Position numbers and translations under genes: made by a program
The notes under the pieces: model-generated
The model's input: only the letters and a program-made list of their open reading frames with translations
Told to the model about the DNA's origin: nothing
The model's database searches: none
Assembly: GCA_029906195.1 (NCBI GenBank)
Contig: JARWSJ010000001.1
Span: forward strand, 1,488,001-1,552,000
Reading direction: 5' to 3'
DNA: 64,000 bases
Source of the DNA: Chitinophagaceae bacterium 26-R-25
GTDB taxonomy: Bacteria > Bacteroidota > Bacteroidia > Chitinophagales > Chitinophagaceae
In this document: positions 47,737 to 57,652 of the stretch, one piece after another
Layout of the letters: every line of letters begins with the position of its first letter
How positions within the stretch are numbered: the stretch's first letter is position 1

Positions 47737-48327
47737 ATGAACGACTCTGGCATGGAACAGCCGCAGGAAATGTGGGCTGCATTTTTAAAGGGCGATGATA
47801 GTGGTCTGGAAAAGCTTTACCAGCTTTACTTTGATCAATTATATGCCTATGGCTTCAGATACTGCGCCGACGCGGTATTTGTAGAGGACGCCATCCAGGA
47901 CCTGTTTATAAAGTTCATCAATTCCCGCCACAAACTCACTCTACCTGTATCTGTTAAAAACTATTTATTCCGTTCATTTAAAAATCTGCTGATCGATAAG
48001 CTGCGTGCAGAAAAAAGACTGAGCGCCAACGATTCTCCCTTTGAATTTACACTCGCAGTAGATGATACAGTAATGGAAAGAGAACAGGCTATGCTGCTAC
48101 AGCAAAAACTGCAGAAAGCAATGGAACAACTCACGGCAAGACAGCGGGAAGCCATTTATTTAAGGTTCTATGAAAATTTTTCTTACCAGGAAATTTCTTC
48201 TATCCTTGATCTATCACCCAAAGCCACCTATAAGCTGATGGCCAGGTCCATAGAGGCTTTGAGGGCCATTTACAAAGTGGGAGCCGCCGTTATTCTTTGG
48301 GCATTGCAGGCTTCTTTTTTGTTTTGA
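47737..48327 (+). CDS. ECF RNA polymerase sigma factor
   Basis: A 196-residue factor from the ATG at 47737; a TTG reading at 47716 adds seven doubtful residues. Region 2 is at about 20-90 (LYQLYFDQLYAYGFRY, VEDAIQDLFIKFINS, VKNYLFRSFKNLLIDKL). Region 4 is at about 125-180 (LTARQREAIYLRFYENFSYQEI, LDLSPKATYKLMARSIEALR). The hydrophobic C-terminal tail (AAVILWALQASFLF) may be a weak membrane anchor. It is followed by its FecR anti-sigma gene and likely reads the GGGGTAAAA-N14-CGTCT promoters on both sides. Confidence 0.93.
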   Translation: MNDSGMEQPQEMWAAFLKGDDSGLEKLYQLYFDQLYAYGFRYCADAVFVEDAIQDLFIKFINSRHKLTLPVSVKNYLFRSFKNLLIDKLRAEKRLSANDSPFEFTLAVDDTVMEREQAMLLQQKLQKAMEQLTARQREAIYLRFYENFSYQEISSILDLSPKATYKLMARSIEALRAIYKVGAAVILWALQASFLF

Positions 48328-48359
48328 TAAAAAAATTTCTAAAAAAGTTGTGAACCCGT

Positions 48360-48390
48360 GGGGTAAAAAAACAACTGCTAACCGTCTTTA
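48360..48390 (+). promoter_or_regulatory. ECF-type promoter of the fecR-susCD operon
   Basis: GGGGTAAAA (48360-48368), exactly 14 bp, then CGTCTTTA (48383-48390), 23 bp before the fecR ATG. It is the twin of the site at 46098-46128. The sigma gene just upstream has no such site, so the sigma factor appears not to drive its own gene. Confidence 0.65.
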
Positions 48391-48413
48391 TAACAATTAC
48401 TCCTTTGAATCGT

Positions 48414-49433
48414 ATGAAGCAATACCGGAATTATACTGTAGAAGATATTTTGCTCGATGATGATTTTCTCGCCTGGGTGCATGGCGAACAAAATGTTCAT
48501 GCCCAAACCTGGCAAAAAGCAATAGAGGAACATCAGCAATTGAAAACGTTTTCAGAGGAAGCAAGAGCCTTGCTGGGCGCTATACAGCCATCAGGCGTAC
48601 AATCCGTGGCTGGTGCGAAGTCCAGAGTGTGGAACAATGTTGTTGCTTTAGCAGGCAAACAACCTGCCAAAGTTGTTGGGATGAACAAATGGTGGAAATA
48701 TGCGGCAGCCGCAGCAGTGATCATAACAGCAGGAGCGGGATATTGGTGGAGCGCAAACCGAGATGTAACAGTAACAACAAGATACGCAGAGATGAAAAAA
48801 GTTGAGTTGCCCGATCATTCTGTAGTTACATTGAATGCAAACTCGACACTACGTTATTCTAACAAATGGAACACCGGAAAGCCTCGCGAGGTGTGGCTGG
48901 ATGGAGAAGCATTCTTTGAAGTGAATCACGTAAATGGCTTTGAGGTCACAAAGGAAAGCAGCAGGTTCATTGTGCATACGGACCAGTTGAATGTGCAGGT
49001 TTTAGGAACTTCCTTTAACGTAGATAACAGGCACCAGGTAACGACCGTGGCGCTCAACAATGGTAAAGTGCAGCTCGATTTGAAAGACGATGAACGTTCC
49101 AAAATCGTGCTGGCACCGGGTGACGTCGTTACGTTCTCTGCCACAAAAAAGATACTGCTCAACAAAAAAGAAGTGCCAGATAAAATAAGCTCCTGGAAAA
49201 ACAACAGGATCGAATTCGACAGTACATCTATGAGAGAGGTGATCACAATGCTTGAAGACAACTATGGTTTTAAGGTGAAAGTAGAAGACGATGAAGTGTA
49301 CAAAAGAACCATATCAGGTGCTGTTCCCACTGAAAATGATACGATCTTGCTTGCTTCCATCAGTGCTGTCCTTGAGGACCTGCAGCTGGAGAGGCATGGA
49401 AAAGAAATTGTGATTCGCAAAAAACAACCTTAG
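48414..49433 (+). CDS. FecR family anti-sigma factor
   Basis: A 339-residue membrane anti-sigma factor from the ATG at 48414 (a TTG at 48405 is also in frame). A cytoplasmic sigma-binding part of about 90 residues is followed by a membrane segment at about 92-112 (YAAAAAVIITAGAGYWW). The FecR domain lies at about 118-235 (MKKVELPDHSVVTLNANSTLRY, VWLDGEAFFEV, VLGTSFNV). A DUF4974 domain covers about 255-339. It is between the sigma gene and the STN-containing SusC gene, the standard order for this kind of signalling. Confidence 0.94.
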   Translation: MKQYRNYTVEDILLDDDFLAWVHGEQNVHAQTWQKAIEEHQQLKTFSEEARALLGAIQPSGVQSVAGAKSRVWNNVVALAGKQPAKVVGMNKWWKYAAAAAVIITAGAGYWWSANRDVTVTTRYAEMKKVELPDHSVVTLNANSTLRYSNKWNTGKPREVWLDGEAFFEVNHVNGFEVTKESSRFIVHTDQLNVQVLGTSFNVDNRHQVTTVALNNGKVQLDLKDDERSKIVLAPGDVVTFSATKKILLNKKEVPDKISSWKNNRIEFDSTSMREVITMLEDNYGFKVKVEDDEVYKRTISGAVPTENDTILLASISAVLEDLQLERHGKEIVIRKKQP

Positions 49434-49470
49434 CCGCTTTTTACATACTTTTTTTCAAACCAAAACTGAC

Positions 49471-52400
49471 ATGAGAAAACATCTTCTGTGTTTTATCGCC
49501 TCCGCATGCGTGGCGGTGTCGCCAGGGTATATTCCAGCCCAAAACATAGCCTACGCGCTGAACACCAATTCCCGCGTGCAAATAACCGCAGCCACTGCAG
49601 ACAGTTCGCTCAGGGATCTGTTGCAACAGGTACAAAAACGCTATCACATAAACTTATTGTTCGAAGATAAACTGATCAATGGTCTTTCTGCAAACTTCGA
49701 TCTTGCTTCCTCCAACGAACCCGTAGAAACCGTTCTAAAGAAATTAGTTCAACCACATGGATTGAAGATCATCAAGATCAATGACACGAATTACAGCATC
49801 GTATCCGGAAGAAAGAAAACTACGTACGTAAGACCTGTAACCACTTACAATGTAACAGACACAGGCGGGGAAAGGATCATTGTGAGACAACCGGGTCCGC
49901 CAGACATTGTTGCTGTTCAGGCCATGGCCGCTAAGGTCTACGGCGATAAGATCTTAATAACAGGAACGGTAGTAAACGAAAATAACGAGCCTTTACCCGG
50001 TGCATCAGTATTCGTAAAAGGCCGGGCAAACAACGTTACAAGAACCGATGGTACAGTGATGGTCGCTAACGTCAGAGCGCTTGGCGGCATCACAAATGAA
50101 GCAGGAGAGTTTAAAGTTTACATACCAGAGAACACCAAGGAAATCTTTGTACAGTATGTAGGATACGAAACGAAAACCATTGAAATAGGCAACAAAACGA
50201 ATTTCGTTGTTGCCATGAAGAAGGCCAGCAAAAAGCTTGATGACATCGTTGTAACAGGGATGTTCGGCAGAAAAAAAGAAAGTTTTACCGGCGCCACTGC
50301 AACATTTACAGGAGAGCAATTAAAAGTTGTAGGTAACCAGAACCTCATTCAAAGCCTCAAAACCCTTGACCCTTCTTTCATTGTAATGGACAACAACGTG
50401 CAAGGCTCTAACCCCAATTCCTTGCCAAACATCGAGATCCGCGGTCAAAGCAGCATCAGCAACAGTGCCCTTAAAGACGAATTCAACTCAGATCCCAACC
50501 AACCTTTATTTGTACTCGATGGCTTCAGGGTTTCGCTGCAGATAATCAATAACCTCGACATCAACAGAATTGGAAGTGTTACCATTCTTAAAGATGCAGC
50601 ATCTACGGCACTTTACGGCGCACAAGCCGCGAATGGCGTTGTGGTTATTGAGACAAAAAAACCACGTCCCGGAAAAATGCGTCTTTCTTACTCTGGTGAT
50701 TTCAACGTACAGGCTCCTGATCTTTCGGGCTATAACATGATGAACTCCACCGAGGAATTGCAGTTTGAAAAACTGGCGGGCCGTTATACCATGGGACCAA
50801 ACACAGCATCATGGCCGAACCAATACTATCTAGATGATTTGTACAGCAAGCACCTCGCTTTGGTACAACAAGGTACTGACACTTATTGGCTAAATGAACC
50901 AGTTCAAACGGGCTTTACTTCAAACACGAATTTATATGCAGATGGCGGAGATGCCACAACCCGTTATGGCCTTGGATTCAACTACAAAAACATTTCCGGG
51001 GTAATGAAAGGCTCCGGAAGACAAAACTGGGGTGGCAGCTTTGATTTTAGCTATCGCAAAGGAAAATTCAACCTCTCCAACAAACTTTATCTTAACGGTT
51101 ACAATGCCACTGAGTCACCTTATGGTTCTTTCTCAAACTTTGTAAAAGCACCGGCTTATTTTCAAAAAAGAGATTCATTAGGCATTGCTCAAAAATACCT
51201 CGAAGTAAGCAAAGATTATTTAGGCTCGACATTCTATGTTTTCAACCCATTGTACAACGCATTGTTGCCAAGCACCAACAGTACAAAGTCGTTTGGATAC
51301 AACGAAAATCTGCAACTCATTTACACCATCCTTCCCGAGTTGCAATTGCAAGGAGCCATTTCCATTAATCAGAATACAACTAGCGGAGTTACTTTTATTT
51401 CCCCTGAAAATACTTTGTTCCAGGACAGCAGCATTTTTACCAAAGGAAAATACACCAACAAAAAAGTTAGCGGATTCAATTACCAGACCAACGTGATGCT
51501 TACCTACGGTAAACTATTCAACGGTGTACACCAGGTAACAGCCAATCTTCGCGCGGAAGCAGAGCAGACAAGAAATGAAATGATTTCTTTTACTGCAGTT
51601 GGTTTCCCGGCAGGAAGCACAGGCAATCCGGCATTTGCCTTTGGTTATCCGACCAATGCAAAACCAGGTTCCGTCACTTCTGTTTTTCGTCGTAACAACT
51701 TGCTTGGAAGTTTAAACTATTCGTTTGACAACCGGTATTTTGCGGACTTCACGTATCGTCTCGATGGGTCAACTGCTTTTGGTTCAGACAACAAATTCAG
51801 TCCTTTCTGGTCTATAGGAGCTGGATGGAACATCCACAATGAAGCGTTTCTTAACAAAGCAAAATGGCTGAATACATTGCGTTTAAGAGCTTCCGTAGGA
51901 ACAAGCGGTAACCAAAATTTTGGAAGCATCACATCGATAGCGACGTATGTGTATGACAGTTATATCAACCAGTTCGGACAAGGTGTTGATCTCGCAACGC
52001 TGGCAAATCCAAATCTTACGTGGCCGCTTACAACTTCCAAAAATCTGGGTCTGGACGTTGTGGCATTTGAATCAAGATTGTCATTAACAGGAAACGTCTA
52101 TACCAAAGTAACTGATCCGCTAATCGTTCTGGCACCGTTGCCTTCTTCTACAGGTATTAATAGTTACCCGCTGAACACCGGCACATTAGTCACAAAAGGA
52201 ATGGATCTTGGTGTTGGTTATAAGATCATCAACAACCTTAATAAAAGGATCATGTGGACGCTGGGTGGAACCATTGGCATGCTCGAAAGCAAATATCAAA
52301 ACTTCAACAATACGCTTGCTGGTTTAAACAAACAAAACCAGTTAAGTAAATCGCTTGAAAGATATGTTGATGGAAATAGTCCAACCGATATATGGGCGGT

Positions 52401-52989
52401 GCGTTCAGCAGGTATTGATCCTTCAACAGGTCAGGAAGTTTTTATTAAGAGAGATGGTCAATACACATTTACTTACGATGTAAATGATGTTGTACAAGTA
52501 GGCAACACACAGCCAAAGGCGCAGGGTGTAATAAGTACCAACTTTCGCTACAAAGGTTTCACATTCAGTGCAGCGATGCGTTATAGCGTAGGTGCAAGCG
52601 TGTACAATTCTGCACTGTACAACAAGGTTGAAAACATTAGCTATCTCTCTGTTGGCAACAACCAGGACAAACGTGCGTTATACGATCGCTGGCAAAAACC
52701 GGGAGACAATGCTCCGTTCAAAGGAATTTATCTCGTCACAGCAAAATTAGAAGGAGCTACGCCCATCTCATCCCGCTTTGTACAAAAAGAAAATTACATC
52801 TCCGGTGAGTCATTCAGTCTTGGGTATGATTTCCTTGGTCAGAAATGGATCAAAACCCTGGGCATGGAAAGTTTCAGGATCACTGCTTACGCAAATGACA
52901 TTTTCCGTGTGTCCACGGTGCAAAGAGAACGAGGCATTGACTATCCTTTTGCCAATACATTTTCCTTCAGTGTAAACGCAGCATTTTAA
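49471..52989 (+). CDS. SusC family TonB-dependent transporter with STN domain
   Basis: Outer-membrane transporter of 1172 residues. The signal peptide ends near residue 24 (IPAQ). The STN domain is at about 40-112 (DSSLRDLLQQVQKRYHINLLFE). A carboxypeptidase-regulatory-like domain at about 161-243 carries an extra stretch of roughly 20 residues (RANNVTRTDGTVMVANVRAL) between its usual strands. The plug lies at about 258-395 (IEIRGQSSIS, IGSVTILKDAASTALYGAQAANG) and the barrel ends in SVNAAF. The STN domain would pass the signal to the FecR encoded 37 bp upstream. Confidence 0.94.
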   Translation: MRKHLLCFIASACVAVSPGYIPAQNIAYALNTNSRVQITAATADSSLRDLLQQVQKRYHINLLFEDKLINGLSANFDLASSNEPVETVLKKLVQPHGLKIIKINDTNYSIVSGRKKTTYVRPVTTYNVTDTGGERIIVRQPGPPDIVAVQAMAAKVYGDKILITGTVVNENNEPLPGASVFVKGRANNVTRTDGTVMVANVRALGGITNEAGEFKVYIPENTKEIFVQYVGYETKTIEIGNKTNFVVAMKKASKKLDDIVVTGMFGRKKESFTGATATFTGEQLKVVGNQNLIQSLKTLDPSFIVMDNNVQGSNPNSLPNIEIRGQSSISNSALKDEFNSDPNQPLFVLDGFRVSLQIINNLDINRIGSVTILKDAASTALYGAQAANGVVVIETKKPRPGKMRLSYSGDFNVQAPDLSGYNMMNSTEELQFEKLAGRYTMGPNTASWPNQYYLDDLYSKHLALVQQGTDTYWLNEPVQTGFTSNTNLYADGGDATTRYGLGFNYKNISGVMKGSGRQNWGGSFDFSYRKGKFNLSNKLYLNGYNATESPYGSFSNFVKAPAYFQKRDSLGIAQKYLEVSKDYLGSTFYVFNPLYNALLPSTNSTKSFGYNENLQLIYTILPELQLQGAISINQNTTSGVTFISPENTLFQDSSIFTKGKYTNKKVSGFNYQTNVMLTYGKLFNGVHQVTANLRAEAEQTRNEMISFTAVGFPAGSTGNPAFAFGYPTNAKPGSVTSVFRRNNLLGSLNYSFDNRYFADFTYRLDGSTAFGSDNKFSPFWSIGAGWNIHNEAFLNKAKWLNTLRLRASVGTSGNQNFGSITSIATYVYDSYINQFGQGVDLATLANPNLTWPLTTSKNLGLDVVAFESRLSLTGNVYTKVTDPLIVLAPLPSSTGINSYPLNTGTLVTKGMDLGVGYKIINNLNKRIMWTLGGTIGMLESKYQNFNNTLAGLNKQNQLSKSLERYVDGNSPTDIWAVRSAGIDPSTGQEVFIKRDGQYTFTYDVNDVVQVGNTQPKAQGVISTNFRYKGFTFSAAMRYSVGASVYNSALYNKVENISYLSVGNNQDKRALYDRWQKPGDNAPFKGIYLVTAKLEGATPISSRFVQKENYISGESFSLGYDFLGQKWIKTLGMESFRITAYANDIFRVSTVQRERGIDYPFANTFSFSVNAAF

Positions 52990-53008
52990 CCCTTAAACAA
53001 TTGTAAGA

Positions 53009-54454
53009 ATGAAAAAACTAACACTATATATTTCAGTTCTGCTGCTGATGATGGCGTCCCTATCTTCCTGCAAAAAATGGTTGGATGTAAAACCTGAGAA
53101 TGTGTTCACCGAGCAGCAAATATTCAGCACACCACAAAGCGTGTACCAGGCACTGAATGGCATTTACCTGAGCATGTCGAAATCAAGCATGTACGGCGCC
53201 AACCTTACCATGTTGGTTCCGGATGTAATGGCGCAATACTACAACGTTGGCTCCAGCCATAAATACTATAACTTTTCATCATACGGCTTTTCCCAGGATG
53301 TCGTAAAAACAGCAACTGACGAAATTTGGACGAGCTCTTACGTGTGCATTGCCAACGTTAATAGTTTTGTTGCGCAGCTTGATAAATATAAAGGCGTCGT
53401 TACACCTTCACAGGATTCAATACTAAGAGGGGAGGCGATAGCACTGAGGGCATTTTTCCACTTCGACATGCTTCGTTTGTTTGGGCCGATGTGCAGTACA
53501 GCAGATTCTATTTTACCAGCCATACCTTATTACAAAAAAACAGGTTCGACTTACAATACTTACCTGCCGGGAAACAATGTAATGGACAGCGTGCTGGATG
53601 ATTTGAAAACTGCGGAAGCCCTTTTATCAAACGATCCTGTGATTACGTTTGGCATAGCCGGAAATCCTGACGCCAATACCGATGCATTTTCCAGGAACCG
53701 GAACCTGCGCATGAATTATTACGCAGTGAAAGCTTTGCAGGCAAGGGTGTACATGTATAGGAACGATAAGGCAAATGCTTACCTGACTTCGCAGTTGGTA
53801 ATTGCAAATGCACAGAAATATTTTCCATGGATAACATCCACTGCAGTTCTTTCAAATAAAGACAATGCTGACAGGCTGTTTTCTACCGAAATGATCTTCG
53901 CAGTTCAATCGCTTGAAATGTATGGTAACTACAATAAATTTTTTGCACCGGCAAATTCAGACGGGTCAATACTGGCACCACTCGACGGCCGCCTTAATAC
54001 AATGATGGAGTCAGCCACCTATCCAAATGATTACAGATTGAACCCTTGCTGGATCTATCCCACAGCGAGCAGCAAATCCTACAGAACTTTTTACAAGTTC
54101 GCAGATGTTTCCAATACAGACCTCAAATTCCGCTATATGATGCCATTGATCCGCATCAGTGAAATGTACTACATCGCGGCAGAAACAGCACCGGACAACA
54201 CCACTGCATTTGCATTGCTGAACACAGTTCGTTACAACAGGGGTGACGCCAACATTCCGGGCACTGCGGTACTGGCAACAGAAATAAAGAAAGAATATCA
54301 AAAAGAATTTTACGGTGAGGGACAGTTATTTTATTACTATAAAAGAACCAAGACTACAGCGATTCCGAATGGTTCGGCAACATCGGGCAATGTTACGATG
54401 GATAAAACAAAGTATGTAGTGCCAATCCCTCAGTCTGAAACAAATTTTCATTGA
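53009..54454 (+). CDS. SusD/RagB family surface lipoprotein
   Basis: Partner of the SusC encoded 19 bp upstream, 481 residues. The lipobox SLSS-C sets the lipid cysteine at residue 21, followed by KKWLDVKPENVFTEQQ. Recognisable blocks are LRGEAIALRAFFHFDMLRLFG, NYYAVKALQARVYMYRND, IRISEMYYIAAETAPD and the C-terminal VVPIPQSE. It belongs to the SusD group that travels with DUF4843 and PKD-like lipoproteins, both encoded next. Confidence 0.93.
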   Translation: MKKLTLYISVLLLMMASLSSCKKWLDVKPENVFTEQQIFSTPQSVYQALNGIYLSMSKSSMYGANLTMLVPDVMAQYYNVGSSHKYYNFSSYGFSQDVVKTATDEIWTSSYVCIANVNSFVAQLDKYKGVVTPSQDSILRGEAIALRAFFHFDMLRLFGPMCSTADSILPAIPYYKKTGSTYNTYLPGNNVMDSVLDDLKTAEALLSNDPVITFGIAGNPDANTDAFSRNRNLRMNYYAVKALQARVYMYRNDKANAYLTSQLVIANAQKYFPWITSTAVLSNKDNADRLFSTEMIFAVQSLEMYGNYNKFFAPANSDGSILAPLDGRLNTMMESATYPNDYRLNPCWIYPTASSKSYRTFYKFADVSNTDLKFRYMMPLIRISEMYYIAAETAPDNTTAFALLNTVRYNRGDANIPGTAVLATEIKKEYQKEFYGEGQLFYYYKRTKTTAIPNGSATSGNVTMDKTKYVVPIPQSETNFH

Positions 54455-54471
54455 TCTTTTAAAACAGAAAT

Positions 54472-55232
54472 ATGCAATTGCTAAAATATACAGGCGCGTT
54501 AACATTACTCTTGCTCATGTTTGCAAGCTGTAAAAAACAAGGCATAATGACCTACGAGGGCACTAATGATGTGTACTTCAGGTCCAACTATGCAAACAGT
54601 GTAGATACCGGTGTAGTGTCATTTGGTTTCACACTTTCGAGTATAAAGGACTCCATTGTAAGAATTCCTGTTGCTGTTATGGGACAAGTTTCCAATCAAG
54701 CACGGTCAGTCAAAGTAGTTATTGGGGATAGCTCTACCGCCGTTGCTGGCACACACTACGATGCATTGCCTGACTCATTCAAAATAAGAGCTGGTAGAAC
54801 GGTTGATACTTTATACCTGAAAGTGCACCGCACGGCAGATCTTCAACAAAAAGGCGTAGTATCATTTTGTTGTTGCAGGACAACAGTAATTTTTCTACAG
54901 CCATGCAATGGAAGATCACCAACAGCATAACCGGCGCTAGTTTCAGCTATATCAAATACAAGATCATTCTCAACGATATTTTAGAAAAACCAGCACAGTG
55001 GCTCTCCGGGTACCTGGGTACATTCAGCCGTACAAAAGTTTATCTAATGTCGCAGGTACTCGGTTTATCGCCCAAAGAGATCAGCGATATAATAGGTCTG
55101 AGCACTTCAATACCTGTGCAAAACTATTACGGTCGTACGTTGCAAATATATCTCAATCAACAAAAAGCGGCAGGAACGCCTGTTTATGAAGACGACGGTA
55201 CGTTGATGGCAATGGGTGCTTCTGTACAATAG
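54472..55232 (+). pseudogene. DUF4843 lipoprotein, split by a frameshift
   Basis: The first frame (54472-54930) begins with a signal peptide and lipobox MFAS-C, then EGTNDVYFRSNYANS and AGTHYDALPDSFKI, as in DUF4843 proteins. The family reading continues in another frame from about 54867 (LLLQDNSNFSTAMQWKITN) to 55232. The switch lies at a run of four T, 54865-54868. One extra T would restore VSFLLLQDN and a single protein of about 253 residues. So this is a one-base loss, whether a true mutation, slippage or a sequencing error. The protein is an accessory surface lipoprotein of the SusC/SusD system. Confidence 0.85.
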
Positions 55233-55324
55233 AAACTAGAGATTAGGAATTAGGAATTAGAAGTTCCAGCGATTTCTCAACTCAAAACTCAGAACTCAAT
55301 ACACAAAACTTCAAAACGAGCTTC
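55233..55324. repeat. Short heptad arrays between lipoprotein genes
   Basis: ATTAGGA units at about 55240-55262 are followed by CAAAACT/CAGAACT/CAATACA units at about 55275-55310. Unlike other gaps the two arrays are not clear mirror images. Confidence 0.55.
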
Positions 55325-56860
55325 ATGTATATAAATAAGAAAACCTATTGGCTGATTGCTATAATAATGCTCACGATGCTGGGCGCGTGCTACAAAGACA
55401 AAGGCAATTATTCTTACCAGGATATCAATGAGATTTCCGTAACGCTCGACAGCAGCTACGTCGTTTCATATGGAGAGAAGCTTAGCATTAAGCCCATCCT
55501 GAAATTGACGATGGACACAGAGGCAAACACCTACGACACCGCAAAATACTCGTATGAATGGTCAACGCTGGATGCCTCGGCATTGTATGCAAGTCAAAGA
55601 AAAATACTGGCAAAAACACATGACCTGGATGCCGCTATTGTTATTCAGCCGGGCGCAAATTATACTTTGTACTTCAGGATCACCGATAAAAAAACTGGCG
55701 TACAGGCGCAAGGCACTGCAAGGCTTTCCGTTGTAACGAGCATTTACGAAGGGTTTCTCGCTCTATGCGAAGTGAACGGACAAAGCCGCCTCGACATGGC
55801 TTCGTTCTCTAAAGGTGCATACACTATTATTCCAGACGTATTGGGCTATACTGGATCTCAGTTACCAATGACAGCAAAACCTGTGGGTGTAACTTTTTTC
55901 CAACAGGCCGCAATAACCAATTCTACTGCTACAAAAGGCATTTATATCAGTACGGCAGATGGCACAAACCGAATAGATCCCGAAACTTTCAAATGGGATC
56001 TGACAATGAATATCCAAACCGACATGCTTTCGAAGGTACCATCGAATTTCACGGCAGATGCATTTTTGCCAAGTAGCAGTTGCAGTTACATGCACAGCCC
56101 GGCAGGAAATCTATATTATTATTTGCGCACTTACCAGATGTACTTTTCCAGCATCATCAACATTGCAACCGGAGAGACCGATCCATTTACAGCATCACCG
56201 TTTATGGCCGGAGCACCTACACAGTCCGACTTGTACGGCACTGTGCTATACGATACAAAAAATAAAAGATTTTTGCGTCACGTTCCGGGAGCAACAACCT
56301 GCTCGCCCATGCCAACAAGCATGCCTTTGTTTGACTACAAAACAGGTATGGATCTCACCTACATGGAATGGACGCCTTACAATAGTGGCGAGGTAACAGC
56401 GGTGCTTCAAAACGTGGAAGCAGGCAAATCGTACCTCGCAAAAATTACATTGTCATCTTCCATCAATCAAACTTACTATGCAGAGATCACTGCAACGGAT
56501 TTTGACAAAGCTGAAAAATTTGCAGTAAGTCCCGACTTTAGTTATCTGTTTTATAGTGTAGGTGGCAAAGTGTACGAATACGATCTTGGACTTAAGAAAA
56601 GCATCCTCATGATCGATCAGCCAAAGCCAGTAACACTTTTAAAGTTCCAGCATTTTTTCAATGGTGGATATACGTCCGGAACTGCTGGCAGGCAAGTACT
56701 GTACAACAAACTGATTGTTGCTACTCATGATGGAGTAAGCGCTACATCCGGCGGCACACTTGACTTCTACAATGTGCCACAGGTAAATGGCCCGTTAACA
56801 CTTTTCCAAAGCCTAACAGGATTCGGAAAGGTTAAAGATTTGACTTACAGGGAAAGGTAA
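55325..56860 (+). CDS. PKD-like family surface lipoprotein
   Basis: A 511-residue lipoprotein with lipobox LGA-C (lipid cysteine at residue 22), followed by YKDKGNYSY, the family start. The N-terminal part (about 35-130) is a PKD-like beta-sandwich (YSYEWSTLDASAL, YTLYFRITDKKTGVQ). The rest resembles a propeller (FLALCEVNGQSRLDMASF, RFLRHVPGA, FSYLFYSVGGKVYEYDL). It ends the sigma / FecR / SusC / SusD / DUF4843 / PKD order seen in related bacteria. Its role is probably surface ligand capture, but this is inferred. Confidence 0.85.
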   Translation: MYINKKTYWLIAIIMLTMLGACYKDKGNYSYQDINEISVTLDSSYVVSYGEKLSIKPILKLTMDTEANTYDTAKYSYEWSTLDASALYASQRKILAKTHDLDAAIVIQPGANYTLYFRITDKKTGVQAQGTARLSVVTSIYEGFLALCEVNGQSRLDMASFSKGAYTIIPDVLGYTGSQLPMTAKPVGVTFFQQAAITNSTATKGIYISTADGTNRIDPETFKWDLTMNIQTDMLSKVPSNFTADAFLPSSSCSYMHSPAGNLYYYLRTYQMYFSSIINIATGETDPFTASPFMAGAPTQSDLYGTVLYDTKNKRFLRHVPGATTCSPMPTSMPLFDYKTGMDLTYMEWTPYNSGEVTAVLQNVEAGKSYLAKITLSSSINQTYYAEITATDFDKAEKFAVSPDFSYLFYSVGGKVYEYDLGLKKSILMIDQPKPVTLLKFQHFFNGGYTSGTAGRQVLYNKLIVATHDGVSATSGGTLDFYNVPQVNGPLTLFQSLTGFGKVKDLTYRER

Positions 56861-57011
56861 GAAAGCTGAAACTAGAGTTAGGAGTTGTGAGTTATGAATG
56901 CATAAACGGTGTAGCATCTTGAAACTAGAGCCACCCTCATTTTCAACTTTCAACTTTCAACTTTCAATTTTCAATTACTGGATTAATTGCCTCAAATATC
57001 TCTCGTGTGTG

Positions 57012-57037
57012 AAGCCCGCCGCAAAGCGGGCTTTTTA
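57012..57037 (+). terminator. Intrinsic terminator of the susCD operon
   Basis: AAGCCCGC, a 6-nt loop, GCGGGCTT, then T. Before it, 56869-56978 has heptad arrays (TTAGGAG type, then TTTCAAC type). The gene on the other side, at 57073, is convergent. Confidence 0.9.
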
Positions 57038-57072
57038 TTCTTAAAAAATCCTACTAGTATTATTTTATCAAA

Positions 57073-57501
57073 TCATTTCTTTACACAGGTATAAACCCCA
57101 AAAGCAATAAACAACAAAACCACTATTTGATTTATTAGAACATCGTATCGTCTTTTAGGCAACGCATGTGGAGGATATGCAATGTTCCATTTGCCGTTGT
57201 TTGCACAATCCAGCAAAACCTGCGGTGTGACAGGAATATGTTTAACGCGCTCATTTGGCGGTTTAAAGAATGAGCCGCCGACGCTGTTGTAGCCTTCTTC
57301 TTCTGTATGAAAATACCACAGGTACGAGCTCATGTCTACTTTAAAGTTCAACGCATACTCATCTATCAATTCATGAAAATCATCGCCCCAACATCCCAGG
57401 TCGTTGGATATGTCACTGTCTGCGTTTATTTCTAAAATATCACAACCCGATTTCTTTGCAATAAGATTTACAATTTCATCCAATGTGTAAGTTGGTTCCA
57501 T
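57073..57501 (-). CDS. DUF1493-like protein
   Basis: A 142-residue protein with acyl-carrier-like pattern in the first half (ISNDLGCWGDDFHELIDEYALNFKVDMSSY), the usual form of DUF1493 proteins. A C-terminal membrane segment lies at about 123-138 (IVVLLFIAFGVYTCV). Function unknown. A frame-broken copy of its 3' end lies at 58548-58605, on the far side of the lipoprotein gene, which shows a past tandem duplication here. Confidence 0.65.
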   Translation of the reverse strand: MEPTYTLDEIVNLIAKKSGCDILEINADSDISNDLGCWGDDFHELIDEYALNFKVDMSSYLWYFHTEEEGYNSVGGSFFKPPNERVKHIPVTPQVLLDCANNGKWNIAYPPHALPKRRYDVLINQIVVLLFIAFGVYTCVKK

Positions 57502-57652
57502 TGAGGTAAATTTTAATTACCGTAGAAAAATAAAGATCAAACTTTCTGGTAGGAAGATTATCAGCGTGTTGCCAGACTTGACAGGTTTTTCAAACCTTTC
57601 AAGTCTCGGTGTAGCACCTAAACAGCACCAACGCTGGCTGGTATTTTGTAGG

